64,000 bases of DNA. Origin: Leishmania donovani (Eukaryota; Euglenozoa; Kinetoplastea; Trypanosomatida; Trypanosomatidae). The notes under the pieces are model-generated. The model worked only from the letters and a program-made list of their open reading frames with translations. It was not told the DNA's origin and did not search any database. Where the stretch lies: NCBI RefSeq assembly GCF_000227135.1, contig NC_018257.1, positions 329,105-393,104 on the forward strand, given 5' to 3'. The position numbers and the translations under genes are program-made. Shown piece after piece: positions 19,798 to 32,100 of the stretch. Numbering within the stretch: the first letter of the stretch is position 1; each line of letters opens with the position of its first letter.

Positions 19798-20406
19798 ATG
19801 TCAGTGCGGCTGCTGCTCGGTGCGGGCCTGGCATACGCCCGTCGGCTACCCCTGGCACCGTCGCCGATACTGTCCTGCTGCGCCCCACACCTCCACACGG
19901 GTGTCTTGTGGTCGCTGACGGAGGGAGCGCGTGCGGCGCACACCGGCTCCAAGGAGGCAGGGTACTATCGGCTGCAGAACCCAAAGCACATCAACATCGA
20001 CCCCTGCGTCTACGAGATTCGCACTATGCGCGGCAGTGGCCCAGGTGGCCAAGGCACGAATAGCAGCAGTAACAAGGTGGAGCTGCGCGCGGACATGGAG
20101 CTCCTGTCCGAGTTCTTCGACGACGAGCTACTTGCCGCACTGCGCCGCCACGAGGCTGGCGGAGCGCTCACCAGTGACGGGACAACGATTGTCGTGAGCT
20201 GCCACGAGCACCGTAGCGCCTTGCAAAACAAAGAGGGCTGCTTGCGCAAGCTGCAGACGCTTCTGCACAAAGCATCGTGGGTGCCACCGGCGGAGGCCGG
20301 CCTCGTCGAGCGGCCATCCTTCATCGTCACAGAGCAGAAGGCTAGGCGACGCAAGAAGAGCAACATGAACCGCATGACCCGCTCCGCGCGTAGTGGGTCG
20401 TGGTGA
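19798..20406 (+). CDS. Mitochondrial class I release-factor-like protein (ICT1/MTRFR type, GGQ)
   Basis: The protein has 202 residues. A basic, Ala/Leu-rich N-terminus (MSVRLLLGAGLAYARRLPL) fits a mitochondrial presequence. The release-factor domain starts near residue 75 with YEIRTMRGSGPGGQGTN; the catalytic GGQ is at 83-85. The tail is basic and C-terminal (EQKARRRKKSNMNRMTRSAR), as in ICT1 and C12orf65/MTRFR, which use it to enter the empty mRNA channel of stalled mitoribosomes. There is no codon-recognition domain, so it should act as a peptidyl-tRNA hydrolase in ribosome rescue, not as a stop-codon reader. The segment after GGQ (GTNSSSNKVELR) carries Ser-rich spacing in place of the usual NVNKVNTKV. 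The start is 12 bases after acceptor 19786. The choice between ICT1 and MTRFR cannot be made by eye. Confidence 0.9.
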   Translation: MSVRLLLGAGLAYARRLPLAPSPILSCCAPHLHTGVLWSLTEGARAAHTGSKEAGYYRLQNPKHINIDPCVYEIRTMRGSGPGGQGTNSSSNKVELRADMELLSEFFDDELLAALRRHEAGGALTSDGTTIVVSCHEHRSALQNKEGCLRKLQTLLHKASWVPPAEAGLVERPSFIVTEQKARRRKKSNMNRMTRSARSGSW

Positions 20407-21228
20407 GATAAGGCGGTTCGGCGAGGGGGAGGGGCTGCTGGTGGAAACGTTCGGTGCTGCGCCGTGTGCGTGTATACGGGAGTATGCAGTTTTGGCCAAT
20501 CCCTTTCCCACGGCTGGGGCACTGCCTACCATTGCACAATGATGCGCTTGCCAAGTGTTGTGCCCCCTCCGTGGATGCCACGCTCTTCTTCTTGCTCTCT
20601 CTCGCCCTGCGCCACGGCGACGGGCTTCACCGTCTTTCTCCTCGACTCTTCCTCGATTTACACAAGCACCGCGGGAGCAGCGGATACGTTGCTATTTGAG
20701 GCAGGTGGGACGATAACCCCTCCTCCCTCCTCCTCATTCCGCCTTCCTCTTTCATCGACACGGCGTACAGCGGCGGCTGACACAACATGCCAGGGACATG
20801 ACTGCCCTTGCCCCGCTCTTTCGTCTTGCTCAATCTCTCTCTCTCTGCATTCACCAGACATATCTACAGCCACACCTATACAGGCTTGGGCTGGCGAAGA
20901 GACGCGCCTCATCGCATAAAACGGTCTGCACTCAGCTCGACCTTTACCGCAAAGCGGCGGGCTGCCAGCCGATTCCGCTGTCGCCGATGGACGTCGAACA
21001 CCCTGGCAGTGCGCTCATCCGCCATTTATGGCACTGCTTGCGGCTCCATTCTTCTCAAATTTGTTTCCTCTTCCAGATCTCTCCTCTCTCTCTCTGCAAC
21101 TGCTCCGCTTCCTCTTTGCATTCCTCACACGTGGACGCTTCTCACTCGAAACATCACTTCCACGCCAGCCCCTCGCGAACCTTCCTTCCCATCTTCTCGT
21201 TATCGCCTCGTCCACCCTGCGCCGGGAA
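20407..21228 (+). other. Spacer with splice acceptor of the SDHAF2 gene
   Basis: Pyrimidine-rich. The acceptor TTTCCTCTTCCAG lies at 21075-21076. No ATG occurs between it and ATG 21229. No gene is supported. Confidence 0.6.
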
Positions 21229-21933
21229 ATGCTGCCCAGGCTCGCTCTGTCGCATGGCGCTGCTGCTGCTGCTGCTGCCGTGCCTCTCGCCGTCACCATT
21301 AGCACGGCTTCTGCGACGTCTGTTTCTCAGCGCTGGTGCAGTAGCATGACAAGTGACAAGCCCGACGCAACCGGTGCTAACCCGTTCACTTCCGCAATCG
21401 CAAAGACCTTACGCGAGAAGGTGTTTTCGCAGGACTTTACTGCCGTGAAGGCTGCCACACCGAAGGAGACGGAGCTACTAAAAAGGTGGCGCACTGGTGA
21501 CGGCACACCAGAGCAATCCCCGCGCCAACCGGCGGCGCCCGGCACGGCCGACTCATCCGACGTGGAACCGCAGATTGCAGAGGGCGCTCAGAATGTGGCC
21601 GTGTCGCACGGGAAGACGTTCCGCGACTCCCGTCCTGCCGACCCCGAGGAGAGTGTAGAGTGCAAGCGCCGTCGGCTCATCTACCAATCGCGCTACCGCG
21701 GTATGGTGGAGATGGACCTCATCTTCGGCCACTTTGCGCGGTGCAAGCTCGAGACCCTCGACGCGTCTATGCTGGATGAATACGACGTGCTCCTGAAGCA
21801 GCTGGACAGCGAGCTGTTCCGCTGGCTGGTCATGGGCGTGGATGCGCCGGAGGGGGTGGCGAAGCTGCGCTGCTTTGACGAGCTGCGCCGCTTCATTAAA
21901 GAGGAACGTACAGAGCTGCTGGGCTCCAACTGA
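21229..21933 (+). CDS. SDHAF2: Succinate dehydrogenase assembly factor 2 (SDHAF2/Sdh5)
   Basis: The protein has 234 residues. The N-terminus MLPRLALSHGAAAAAAAVPL is a typical mitochondrial presequence, followed by a variable linker. The SDHAF2 (DUF339) domain occupies about 145-234: KRRRLIYQSRYRGMVEMDL, then DEYDVLLKQLDSELFRW, then FDELRRFIKEER. The RGMxExD signature is intact and is the surface that engages the flavoprotein subunit in known homologues. The family promotes covalent attachment of FAD to the succinate dehydrogenase flavoprotein in the mitochondrial matrix. The N-terminal extension of about 140 residues is longer than in yeast or human. The start is the first ATG after acceptor 21076. 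Third-position GC is high throughout. Confidence 0.93.
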   Translation: MLPRLALSHGAAAAAAAVPLAVTISTASATSVSQRWCSSMTSDKPDATGANPFTSAIAKTLREKVFSQDFTAVKAATPKETELLKRWRTGDGTPEQSPRQPAAPGTADSSDVEPQIAEGAQNVAVSHGKTFRDSRPADPEESVECKRRRLIYQSRYRGMVEMDLIFGHFARCKLETLDASMLDEYDVLLKQLDSELFRWLVMGVDAPEGVAKLRCFDELRRFIKEERTELLGSN

Positions 21934-24400
21934 GCAGGACTGGAGAGGCTTCTCCCCCTTCCCATCGTGAGAGCGACCGCCCTTCTGCTACCGGCTCGTC
22001 GCGCGAAGCTGAGCAGCGTGAGACGACGCGTCGTGCTGCCGTTCCTTTGGAAATGCCACCCCCTTCCTTCCCTCCGCCCTCCGCCTCTCTCTTTGTGAAA
22101 TCCGCTGCCGCTCGCATTCACCAACGCACGAGTAAGGCAAGTGCTGACGCGGTTTACAAAAGCTTTACCTCTCTTGCTGCCTTCCTCGCTCGCTCCTTCC
22201 TCCGTTTGGTTTCTACTTTATGGGTGGTTCTGCATTCGTGTGTGCCTTGTGATGGGTGTGCGATGCTGTTGTGCTGCGCGGATGCGTGAACGCACGGAGG
22301 ACGACGCCGCAGGAAAAAAAAATGGTGAACCGCCCTCCCCACTGACGTTGTCCACCCCCATCCCTCCCCCGCTTGCCGTTCACCTTCTATGCGCTCATCT
22401 TTGAGCAGGAGTGGTGACAGCGGGCTATGGGGATCAGAGAGACGGAGACGCTGGAGCTGCCAAGCACCTTGTTCTCCTTTGCAATCCTGTGCTTGGGGTG
22501 GAGCGCCCCTCACCCTTCTCACCTCTGTTTCGTTCTTGGCCGGCACACTCCCGTTTCGACGTGAGTCGATGCTTCCGACACGTGAGCGCCACCCTCCGTT
22601 GCGCCTCCTCTTTCTCCGTCTCTCGCTGGCTGCATGGGCCCTACACGAGGTGTATGTGGGTGTCATCACTACACATATCTCCGATAGCATGGAAGAGGTG
22701 ACTACTGCCTTTGCCCGTCGTGGACGTCGCTCTTGGGACGGATGAGGGGGGAGGGAGGGGGGTTCACCCAAGATAGGGCGAAAAGCAAGTGCTACCGATA
22801 CGCGCATCATCGTCACTCCCACATACTCTCTCCTTTCTCTTTCCTTCCATGCCTTCTTTACCATAACTCGATGTTGTATCATAATATTCATCCGGCGCAA
22901 CCTCCCTTTTTTTTTCGGCGCAAAACGATGGCTGGCACGCACACGCACGTGGGTGCATGGATCCCCACCCCTTCTTTGCTCTTCCCGATTCGTTGCTCGC
23001 CTTTACTTTTTGTTTTTGCTCCCATCAACACCGACGCCTGCGCTAGTACTTCGCTGAGAGAAGTAACACACAAACACCGTTCACGTCTCTTCGGGTGGGT
23101 GCGGCTGCCGAGTGCAAGAGAGCGCGGCTCGGACGTTTATATCTTCGCACCTTCGCACGCACGCACGCGTCATATACTCTTCACGATTGCCAGATCACCA
23201 CCACACGCACGTCTACACGCCCACACCCGAATAGAACACCTTCCCGTACTTCCATTTCTTGGCATGTATCTGGCATTCATGTCGCGTGTTCTGCTCACAC
23301 TCCCCGCCTGTCTGAGTTACTCAGTTCCGCCTTTCTTTTCTTTTTTATTGCCTTGTGCTCCTCCCCCGCGAAGTGCCTCTGGTAGCTGTCCCTCTCCCGC
23401 CTTACTACTATTCTCTATCTCTAAGGTCTATTGCCCATAGCCATCTTTTTTTTATTGTTTTCCGCACTGTACGCGTTTCACTTTTTCACACACACGCGCG
23501 CGCGCACACAACCCCGTGGACCGTCTTTTCAGAGTGGGATAGCGATCGACAGGTATTGTCGCAAGCCCTTGCAGGAGTGACTGCATCGCTGTAGGGACAG
23601 AGATCTGCAAGGGGCGCTCGCAACAACAAAAAGAGTCTGATATATTGAAAACTTGACCCTCCCTCTTTCCTCCTTTTCCCGTTCCCCTCCCCCCATACAC
23701 CCAAACCCACTCAAAAGCTCGCTGCTTTTTTTTTGCCCAGTATCTTACCAATCGGTATAGTACGCATAGGAGAGGCGGCGCACGAGCGAAACAGCAACAA
23801 CAAAAAAAATATCAGGCTTGCCTTTTCTTATTCGCGCAGACTCTCTGCTACGTGCACTTCACACCTTCTCACACCCTCACACCACGCGTGTGTTTGTGAC
23901 GTACCTAAGATTGACTTCTTCTCTCTCGTCATTTACACATTCGACTACCTATCTGTTTTTCCAGCTGCTCGTTTCTTTCTCGTGTATCTGCCCGCTTCCC
24001 TTCCACATCACGTCGCCACCGTCGCCGCCTCCTCTCATCACTGCGGCATTTTCATTGGCGTGCCGAACCGTCTTTCTCTCTCATTTTTTTTTTGCACACT
24101 CACCTCTCCTTGCCCTCTGCGTGTCTGCGCTCCCGTCTTTGTTTTTCGCTTTCGGTTGTTTTGCCTTCACTGACCACTGTGGCTTGTCTGTCTGTGTGTC
24201 TCTTGCCTTTGTGCCCGCACCTCCTCTCTGTGTGCGGATTCGCTTTTGCGTGTGCGCGTGTCTCGGCGAGGGGACAGTTCTGGTGGGTGAAGGCATGCGC
24301 ATGTGCATACGAAGCACATTGGCACGTCCGCACACCGTCACCGCGACGCCTCCTTTCTCCTCACTTCCAAAGAGCAGAGGATCCACGAAGCCGGCGAGGA

Positions 24401-24521
24401 GAATATATATACGCGTATATACCTCTATATGTATCTATACCGGAGCACACACATACATATATACGAATATACCTCTATATACACATATACCTATCTACAT
24501 ATATATATATATGTATGTATA
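24401..24521. repeat. TA-rich microsatellite cluster
   Basis: Imperfect TATATA and TATACC/TATATACG units, ending in a pure (TA)n run and GTATGTATAG. Confidence 0.85.
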
Positions 24522-24862
24522 GCGCATAGCTATTTGACGTGCTGAAAGCAGGAAGAGAAGTGACATAAAAGAGGGAGAAGGGGGCGAAAAGAAGCGAAAA
24601 CGGAGGCCACCGAAAAACGCATCTTCTTTCTTCTTCCTCTGCGGTACTGAGCTGTGCGGTCCTTTCTCTCCCCCTCTCTTTTGCGCGTCTGTCTGTGCCT
24701 TGCCTGCTTCGCTTCTGCTCTCTTTCTCTCGGTCCCTCTTCTCTGTTTTCAGCTTCTCGTTCTTCTGTTTTTTTTTTTTTTCGACTCTTCACCAGACTTG
24801 TCGCCGCCGCGCCTCCTCCCCCTTCCCTGTCCTTCTGCCCATCCATCCACGTATCCATACAT

Positions 24863-24918
24863 TATATATATACAAGTACACACACACCCATATATATATA
24901 TATATATATATACATATA
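24863..24918. repeat. TA and CA compound microsatellite
   Basis: (TA)n, then (CA)n, then a longer (TA)n tract. Confidence 0.85.
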
Positions 24919-25935
24919 TGTGCACTGCGGTTTCGTCCGCTTTGTGGCGTCCTACTTCTCATCGGGCTACTGCTCGATGCGGTGATACTCTCGCTTGGCT
25001 TGAATTGCACACGTCCGGCTCAGCTTCTGCGTGCCTGTGAAATTCGTTTTCTCTTTTCGTGTGTTTATCCACCCTTCGTTCCACAAGGCGCTTGGTGCCG
25101 ACCATTTATACACACACCAACACACACAAACGGAAGTCGTTTCTGCCGCCCATCTCCCTCCCTCTCTGCTACACACGATACCATATTATTACCTTGTACA
25201 TTTTATGGCTGCCGCCTCTCCCCATCAGCTTCACTGTTTCTCCTTTCTGGAACGCTTTTTGTAAAGTTATCTTGGTATCTACCTATATATGGATGTATGG
25301 ACATGCATGTGCATGGTGTAAGGTTTATTTTTTCTTGATCCTCCTTTGGCTTGGTATCACAGCCGTGCATTTTGTCTGCATTCGTGTTTCCGCGTGTTGC
25401 GCGTGTGTTCTCTTCCTTCACTGCACACAGCAACTCTCGATCTTTTTTTTTTGCCGCCTCTCCGTGGCTCTCTCGCTGTTCGTCCTTGCATTCACCCGAC
25501 GGACGTCTTCGCCCCTTTCCGCGCACTTCTTGCACTGCCGGTGTAGATTCCCTTTGTATTTCCTTTGGCGATGCTTATTGGCTCCCCCTCCCCTGCTCTC
25601 TTTCCACCACTCTCTCACTCCTCCCTACGAAGGCCCCATCTTTCTCGTTTTACTTTTTGCCCTTCTCCACATTTCCCACTCGTTTTTTTTTGGGTTTTCG
25701 GTTCTTCCGGCTGATCGGCTCTTCTCGTCCTCTTTCCTGTTTCTTCAAGAATTGAACTGACTCTTGCCTGCGGGCCAAGTCGTGTTGCCTCTGCTGCCTT
25801 GTGAGCTCCACGCACACATACGGACACAGACAGACCAGAGGGACAGACAGACGGGCAGACACAGACACGCTCACGCGAGTCCCTCTCTCTTTTCTCCTCT
25901 ACGCGTCTTTGGGGGTGTGCGGGTGGGGACGCACG

Positions 25936-25953
25936 CTATATATATATATATAT
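25936..25953. repeat. (TA)n microsatellite
   Basis: A short pure TA tract about 200 bases upstream of the IQ-protein gene. Confidence 0.85.
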
Positions 25954-26134
25954 CACCTTTAGCCCCTAGCACGTTTTCGCTACTTCCCCCCACTTCTTTC
26001 TCTCTCCCCTCCTTTTGTGCTGTCGCGTCTCTGCCAAGGGTGAGGTTATGCATTTTGTGAGCATTATTATTGACAAGAGTATTCTTACTATTTTGCTCGT
26101 TCTTGTGTGTGTGTATACGCATTCAACAATTCAG

Positions 26135-29100
26135 ATGCTCGGCGTGCCGCCATTGGTAGGACCGTCTGCCGGCACCGCCGACGTGCAACAACTTGCTGAC
26201 ATACGCGCCACGGGTGATTCTTGTCGAGATGCTGTTGTGTCGGAGCGCACACGCGGTGAGCAGGCCTTCCCACGAGGGCATACTCACGTTGGCGCTCGCG
26301 GTGAGTGCCAGGCGGCATTGAAGTTCTCTGCCATGACCTGCAGCAGAGACAACGACACTGCAATCAAGAGGGCTCTAGCACACAATACCACGGCAGAGCC
26401 GTTGACTAACGCTAGGACAGCATCGTGGACGGCTCACAGCGCTGCACAGAGAGAGTCGGCTGATGTGGAGGCACGTATGAAGGCCATAACGGCGGCCATG
26501 ACATCTTCGCCACTGCCGTTGCTGACTCACGTGTTGACTAGCGTACCCTCTGCGATCGCTTGCGTATCTTCGGCTACTCCTGTCACCTCCGCAGCGTGCG
26601 CCAGCGTGGGCACCGACACCGCCGCCTCGCGTGTCCCTCGCACTTCACCCTCTTCACCTCCAGTGGCCAGCAGCGATGACGCCACGCCGTGGTCCATGAC
26701 GCTTCACACCGACGCCACGCGTGGGTCAGCGGCAGAAGCATACTGGGCTCCCTACGACGTCTATCTCGCTCTCTCGGCCCCGCTGCTGCGAGAGCGCGCC
26801 TTGCAAGACTTCGTTGCGACGCTGTGTTGTCCAATGACACCGTCGGCGGAGGGCCAGCCGCAACTAGTCAAGATTGACAGCGTCTTCTTTTTTCTTCTCC
26901 ATGGCAACGCAGTGGCGCCGCTGATCGCCTCTGCTCCCGCGGTGGTGGCGCCGGTCTCGACGTTCCAGTCGCCCATGCAATCTTCGTCGTCGCTTCATTG
27001 GAGCGAGCACGGCTCCCGCAACAGCAAAGCCGAACTCATCGCCTTCCCTCTTTTCTGCGTCCTCGGCGCGAAGCTGTGCACCGTGTCGCGACGCACACGA
27101 TCCATCTGCTCCATCCACACTCCGGAGGCTCCCATTGCAGCACGGCTCGCCACGCACCCGAATCAGCGCGGCGGCTATGGCAGCCACAGCCGCCACGGTA
27201 GTGACAGAGCTGACTTGACGTACCCTGCCGTCCAGCAAGATCTCGCGGCCAAGCCCTGCAGCGGCACCGAGGCGTCGCTACCTCGGCACGACGGCGGCAG
27301 AGACCATGTGCTTCTCCTCTTCGCCGAGCAGCTGATCAGCGGCCTTCCTGGCTTTCCTGTCGCGCTTCTGTACACGACAAGCCCGACCGGTGCTGTCGTC
27401 TCGGCGCCACCGGCGGAGGCTTCAGCCTTCTGGGACAGCTGGCACAAGACCCCGCGTGCTGTGCGCCGAAGCGTTGCGTACGAGCATATATGGAGCGTCG
27501 TGACACTGCCGAGGCTGGTGGCAATGCTGCAGCGTTGGGGCGTGGCCCCGGCGGTGGCGATGCGCCGGCTCTGCGTAGGGCTGCACTGCTCTTCTACCTC
27601 GCCGCTAGAGCCGCCAGGAAAGCCTCACCCGCTCCACGCCACGATGAATATTGCACATGGGCAAGGAGAGGAGGCGACGGCGGCGGCGGCGGCAGTGCCG
27701 GACACTGCGGGCGCTTTGCGTCGACCCCAGCTTCCTTTGGCAGAGCCCGACTCTTGCCTCGTGGAGAGTCCGCCTCCCATACCGACGGCCGCGCCCGCGC
27801 AGCCGGCGAGGGCGAGCGTCGTGGGGCCGCCACAGCACATCGTGGACAGCAGTAGTAGTGATGGTGCTGCGTGGGAGTCCTTGTCGTCGGACGCCGGCGT
27901 TGTGCCGCACAGAGGCATGAGCACGCCTGCGATGCGAGGGGCCGAAGTAGCTGTGCGGGCGCCGGCGACGCCGCTGGAGCGCAGAGGGCGTGTGACAGCT
28001 GGCGAGTTTGGCACCTGTGGCGTCACCACACCTCGTTCGCAAGACGAGCTGCTCAGCAGCGGTGAAAAGGGCGACGCAGGTGACCCAGTGCACCCGTACA
28101 ACGCTTTAGGCGCGCCAGGCTCCGTCAACACGGGACCAGAAGACAACCGCGGCCTTTACGGCCAGGCGCACCTGTATTACACTTCTTCGTCGCCGCCACC
28201 ACCGGCTGCCTCGTCAGTCAAGACGACTGCTGGTAGCGTCCTCTTTGTGCGGAGCGCCGTGTCGGGGAGGCCGCTGACGGAGAGCAGCACTCCCCTCTTC
28301 AACACCAGGCGCTTCCGATATCCGGATGTGCTGCATCCACCGTTGCGGTTGCGCCTGCACACTTCTTCGTTCCTGGAGCGCGCCAACGGCCCCGTCCGTG
28401 TGACGAGGGGTGCGGCGATGCTGCCCACGCCTCGCTGCTCAGGTGCACCGAAGCGCGTGACCGCTGTGCCAACCGACGCGCGCTACAGCGACAGTGGCGC
28501 GTTAGCGCATCCCTACGAGGTGCCGGCGTCAGATACAACGCGGCAGTCGGGGAACCGGCATCGGCGAAGGCACAGTGGCACAGGTAGCCGCCTCATCCAT
28601 CAAGACGATCATCGTCGAGGCACGAATGTGCGCGACGCGCCAGCGGAGCTTGTTCATGCCTCCGGTGATGTCGAGCAGTTGGGAGACGTGCGGCAGGTCT
28701 CTGCCCGTCGAAGCTCAGTGGATGGCTTGACCGATCGCGGCAGAGTTTCCAGCCACGCAGCTGCGCCAGCGCTGACTCCGACGCCACCCACTCGCAATGG
28801 GAGTGGCTGTTGCCTTGGTGCCCGGCAGCGCACGGAGCATGTGAACAGGTACATGCAGGTCCTCATGAGCGCTGCGGCGCTCCGGCGCGCGAGCCCGTCG
28901 CCGACAGCGACTGATGATTTCCCGCAACAACAGCAGAACACAGCTCATCGATACAGCACCGGCGACCATCTCGCCGCGGCAGCAGGGGCGACTCCGTTGT
29001 GCGTCGCCAGCAGCAGTAGCGGTACTGGCAGCAACACAAAGGGCAGCCTGAATCGTAGTCGCGAGAGCGGAGACCGCGGCGAGGCCATGCCGCGGCGTGC

Positions 29101-32100
29101 GCCAGTGCCGCCACCGCCGCTCCAGCAGCATCAGCTGCACCTCCACCGATCCCCTCACGCGAACATCCTGCTTTGCCATCAGAGCAGCATGAGCACCCAG
29201 TCGAGCTTCACCTCAAGCTCCTTGACTGGTGGCGCTGTCTCCGTTGCACTCAGCGACCACGCGGCGAGCGTCACCGCAGAGCACGAAAACAAGCAACTGG
29301 GCGACGATGGCAATACCGATAGAAGAGCCGGGGCTGTCGCGGCGCCGTCGACGTTCGCCGGGGATTCTAAGATTCCCTCTATGACGACCTCGTCCGAAGG
29401 CTCGCTGGCTTCTGTGGCCGACGCCGCTGGCACGCTACCCACCGCGCAAGTCTCGCTGCACCCGGAAGCAGCGTCGTTGTGGAGCGTAAAGAATGCAAGG
29501 ACGCACAATGCTGCCCGAAACGGCATAGAGGACTCGCTGTCGAAGCGCCTCACGCGCTCCCCGCTACGAAGCATCTTCACTGGGCTGCGGGCGTTGCTGC
29601 AGCTGGCCACTCCACCGTCGTCGATGCAGGCGCGCGGCTTTCCTCATCGCGACGCGAAGCCTGCGGGGCCACAGCTGTCGCCTTGTTCACCAGAGGACAG
29701 GGCTGTTCGGCCGTGTGTCCACGCGCCGCCAGAGCTGAGTAGCCCCCTGCTGACGTACTCTTCTCACCCCACGCTGTATGCCGCGGCAGACGTTGCGGCA
29801 TCTCCACCCCCGTCCGATGTTCTTTCGCCGCCGGGGCAGCACTCACTGACACTGCGCGCATCATGCGAGCGGTCCGCGTCCTGTTTGGTCACCGCTTCAT
29901 CGGAAGAGAACCTGTCGCCGCCGCTGAGGCACAACCGCGGCAGCGTCGTTAACCATTTCGCCGTCGCAGGCGCGTCTGCGAGGCCATGGGCGCTGCCGAC
30001 GAGCGGCTTCTCTGCTATTAACGGTTGCACCGCCAAAGTGCGGCCCCTCAGCGCGAACGAGAGCGACCACGGTGCGGAGTGTCGACTCGTCTCCGAGCCC
30101 GCGATCTCGGTCGATCTGCAGCTTCACGCGGCGGCCCGTGAACACGCAGCCAACGCACAGGCTGTCACCGCGCCGGGGGCTGTCAGGCACGATGGCGCCA
30201 CTGCAGTGGCCGCATCCACTGCTGCTCCACCGGTGTCTCCGGGCTGCCAGCCCTGTGCGGCTTCTTTGCACTTGAGTCGTCGCTTGGCTGATGCTCTTGT
30301 TGACTCCACCTTGCACGAAGGCGGCGGGTGGCCGTCTTTTCTGCCACTGTCCCTCTTGGGGCCCACTCTGGCCGTCGCGACGCAGTTTCCGGGTGACACA
30401 GGTGGCTTCAGGGCAGCCGTTCCAACACTCGCCAACTCCGAGTCTGGGCTCCTCTCGTGGTGGATTGACACCGCCGCGCTGTTGATGAACCTGTTGGCGT
30501 GCGTAGTGCAGGCGGTCGGGCGCGGCTACGTAGCCCGCCGTGACCTTCGGAGGCTTTTTCGGCGGCCGTCAAGTAGCCCCACCGAGCGTGCGGCCGTATC
30601 AATGACGATTGCCGCCGCAGCGCCGGCCGTGACGCGCTCGCCTCACCACACGCTAGTCACACGCGACCTATCGTTGTCCTCGTCTCCCACTGCTTCGGCG
30701 AGTGCGTCGCCTGTCCCTCCCATTGTTCACCATCACGGGGTGGCCACGCTGGCGGCCACCGCAGCCTTCAGCGCCGACCATTTTCCGGGGTCACATAGGC
30801 CCAGTGCATCGACGCAGATGGCGTCGTCGAGCCGGGTTTTGGCGATGCAGCCGCCGCAGGGCTGCCCACCGCCGCCGCAGACTGCGTTCTCGACTTCACT
30901 GACGTTCTCTATCAACGCCACCGTAGCGGAGGCGTCCACGACTCCCAGCGATGTCCACGTGTCGGCACGCGATGTCTCGCTGGTTGCGACGACGACGCCC
31001 AAGTCTTCATTGCAACGGCACAACGCCGCTTCGCAGACGTCGCCAAAGTCCAACAAGATCCCTACTTTCTCGTCTTTCGCCACTGACGCCACGCACTCCT
31101 CTCCCAAAAACCTCTCCAGCTTCTCTGGAGTGAGACTGAAGCAGCCCACCCGCTCCTTGGACACGGCCTCGCAGAAAAAAGTGCCGGCGCCGCCTCTGCG
31201 GCACCTGTTTGCCATGTGCGGCCTACAGAGCAGTTCCACCAGCGAGGACTCCGGCACCTGGGCACCTGCGCCGAGCGTCGAGGCGGCCGGTGACGCGGCC
31301 GCCTCGTCTGATGAAGACGACGCTGCTGCTGCTGCGGCGAACGCGAGTGCATGCCCGTCCATTGATGCAGCGACACTCTTGCTGGCCATATCCAAGTACA
31401 CCATCTCCACTACGCCTGATGTTGTGCCACAGGGGCGGAGTAGCGACGCGAGCCGCGGCCACGAGCTACCGAGTCCGAGTACTCATGGTGACAACAACGC
31501 AGGTGGCGAACCGAGCGGCGGCGCAGCTGCACCGGCATGTCTTGTTGCCGGTGAGCCCCTGGGCTTGCTTGCCCAGCCGTCGTTGCTGCGTCTCGCCACG
31601 TCGCTGAAGCTGCAAAGCAGCACCGAGGACGCTGACACCACCGCCTTCCGCGAATCCACGGCGGAGTGGATGGGCATGATGCAGCAGCAACTTGCAGTCA
31701 CCCCCAGCTGCACCGTTCCTTTCCTCGATCAGGCTGTTGCGAAAGGGCCGCCGGCGAGCACCCTAGGGAGTAGTAACTCGCAGGGGCCAATTTCGCCTGA
31801 TGGGGCGCGGAGCTCGTCGTGCCGTCTGTCCTCGTCGGCTGATGAGTACGCTGCCCCCATGGTCGCGGAGTCTCTGTTGCAGCTGCAGCGCATTGGTCGC
31901 GGGTGTCTCATCAGGCGGCGGTGCGAACTGAGTTACCGGGAGCGACAAGAAAAGGCCCTTGACCTTCTTCACAAGCGGGCGTGTCAACACACGCCGGTGC
32001 TGTCGACATGTGCGACGTCGATGGAAGAGGATGGCATAGCCGACGGGTTTGGAGGTGGCAGCACTGCTGGAGGGGCTGCGGCTGCGCTGAGCGGCATCAC

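Larger units (their letters stand above)
21934..26134 (+). other. Long spacer (4.2 kb), pyrimidine-rich with TA/CA microsatellites
   Basis: No gene is supported. The many open frames of 60-260 codons on both strands are rich in Phe/Leu/Ser/Pro on the + strand because the DNA is C/T-rich; they have no conserved motif and low third-position bias. It contains several T-runs and TA repeats. Near the end the tract CTTTCTCTCTCCCCTCC leads to acceptor CCAAG at 26034-26038 for the next gene. Confidence 0.6.

Noticed and set aside
22733..25760. Many + strand open frames of 80-235 codons in the 22.7-25.8 kb spacer
   Set aside because: They are Phe/Leu/Ser/Pro-rich translations of pyrimidine tracts, with no conserved motif and weak codon bias.
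26015..26047. TTG start for the IQ protein
   Set aside because: It is not an ATG and it lies before the likely splice acceptor at 26038.
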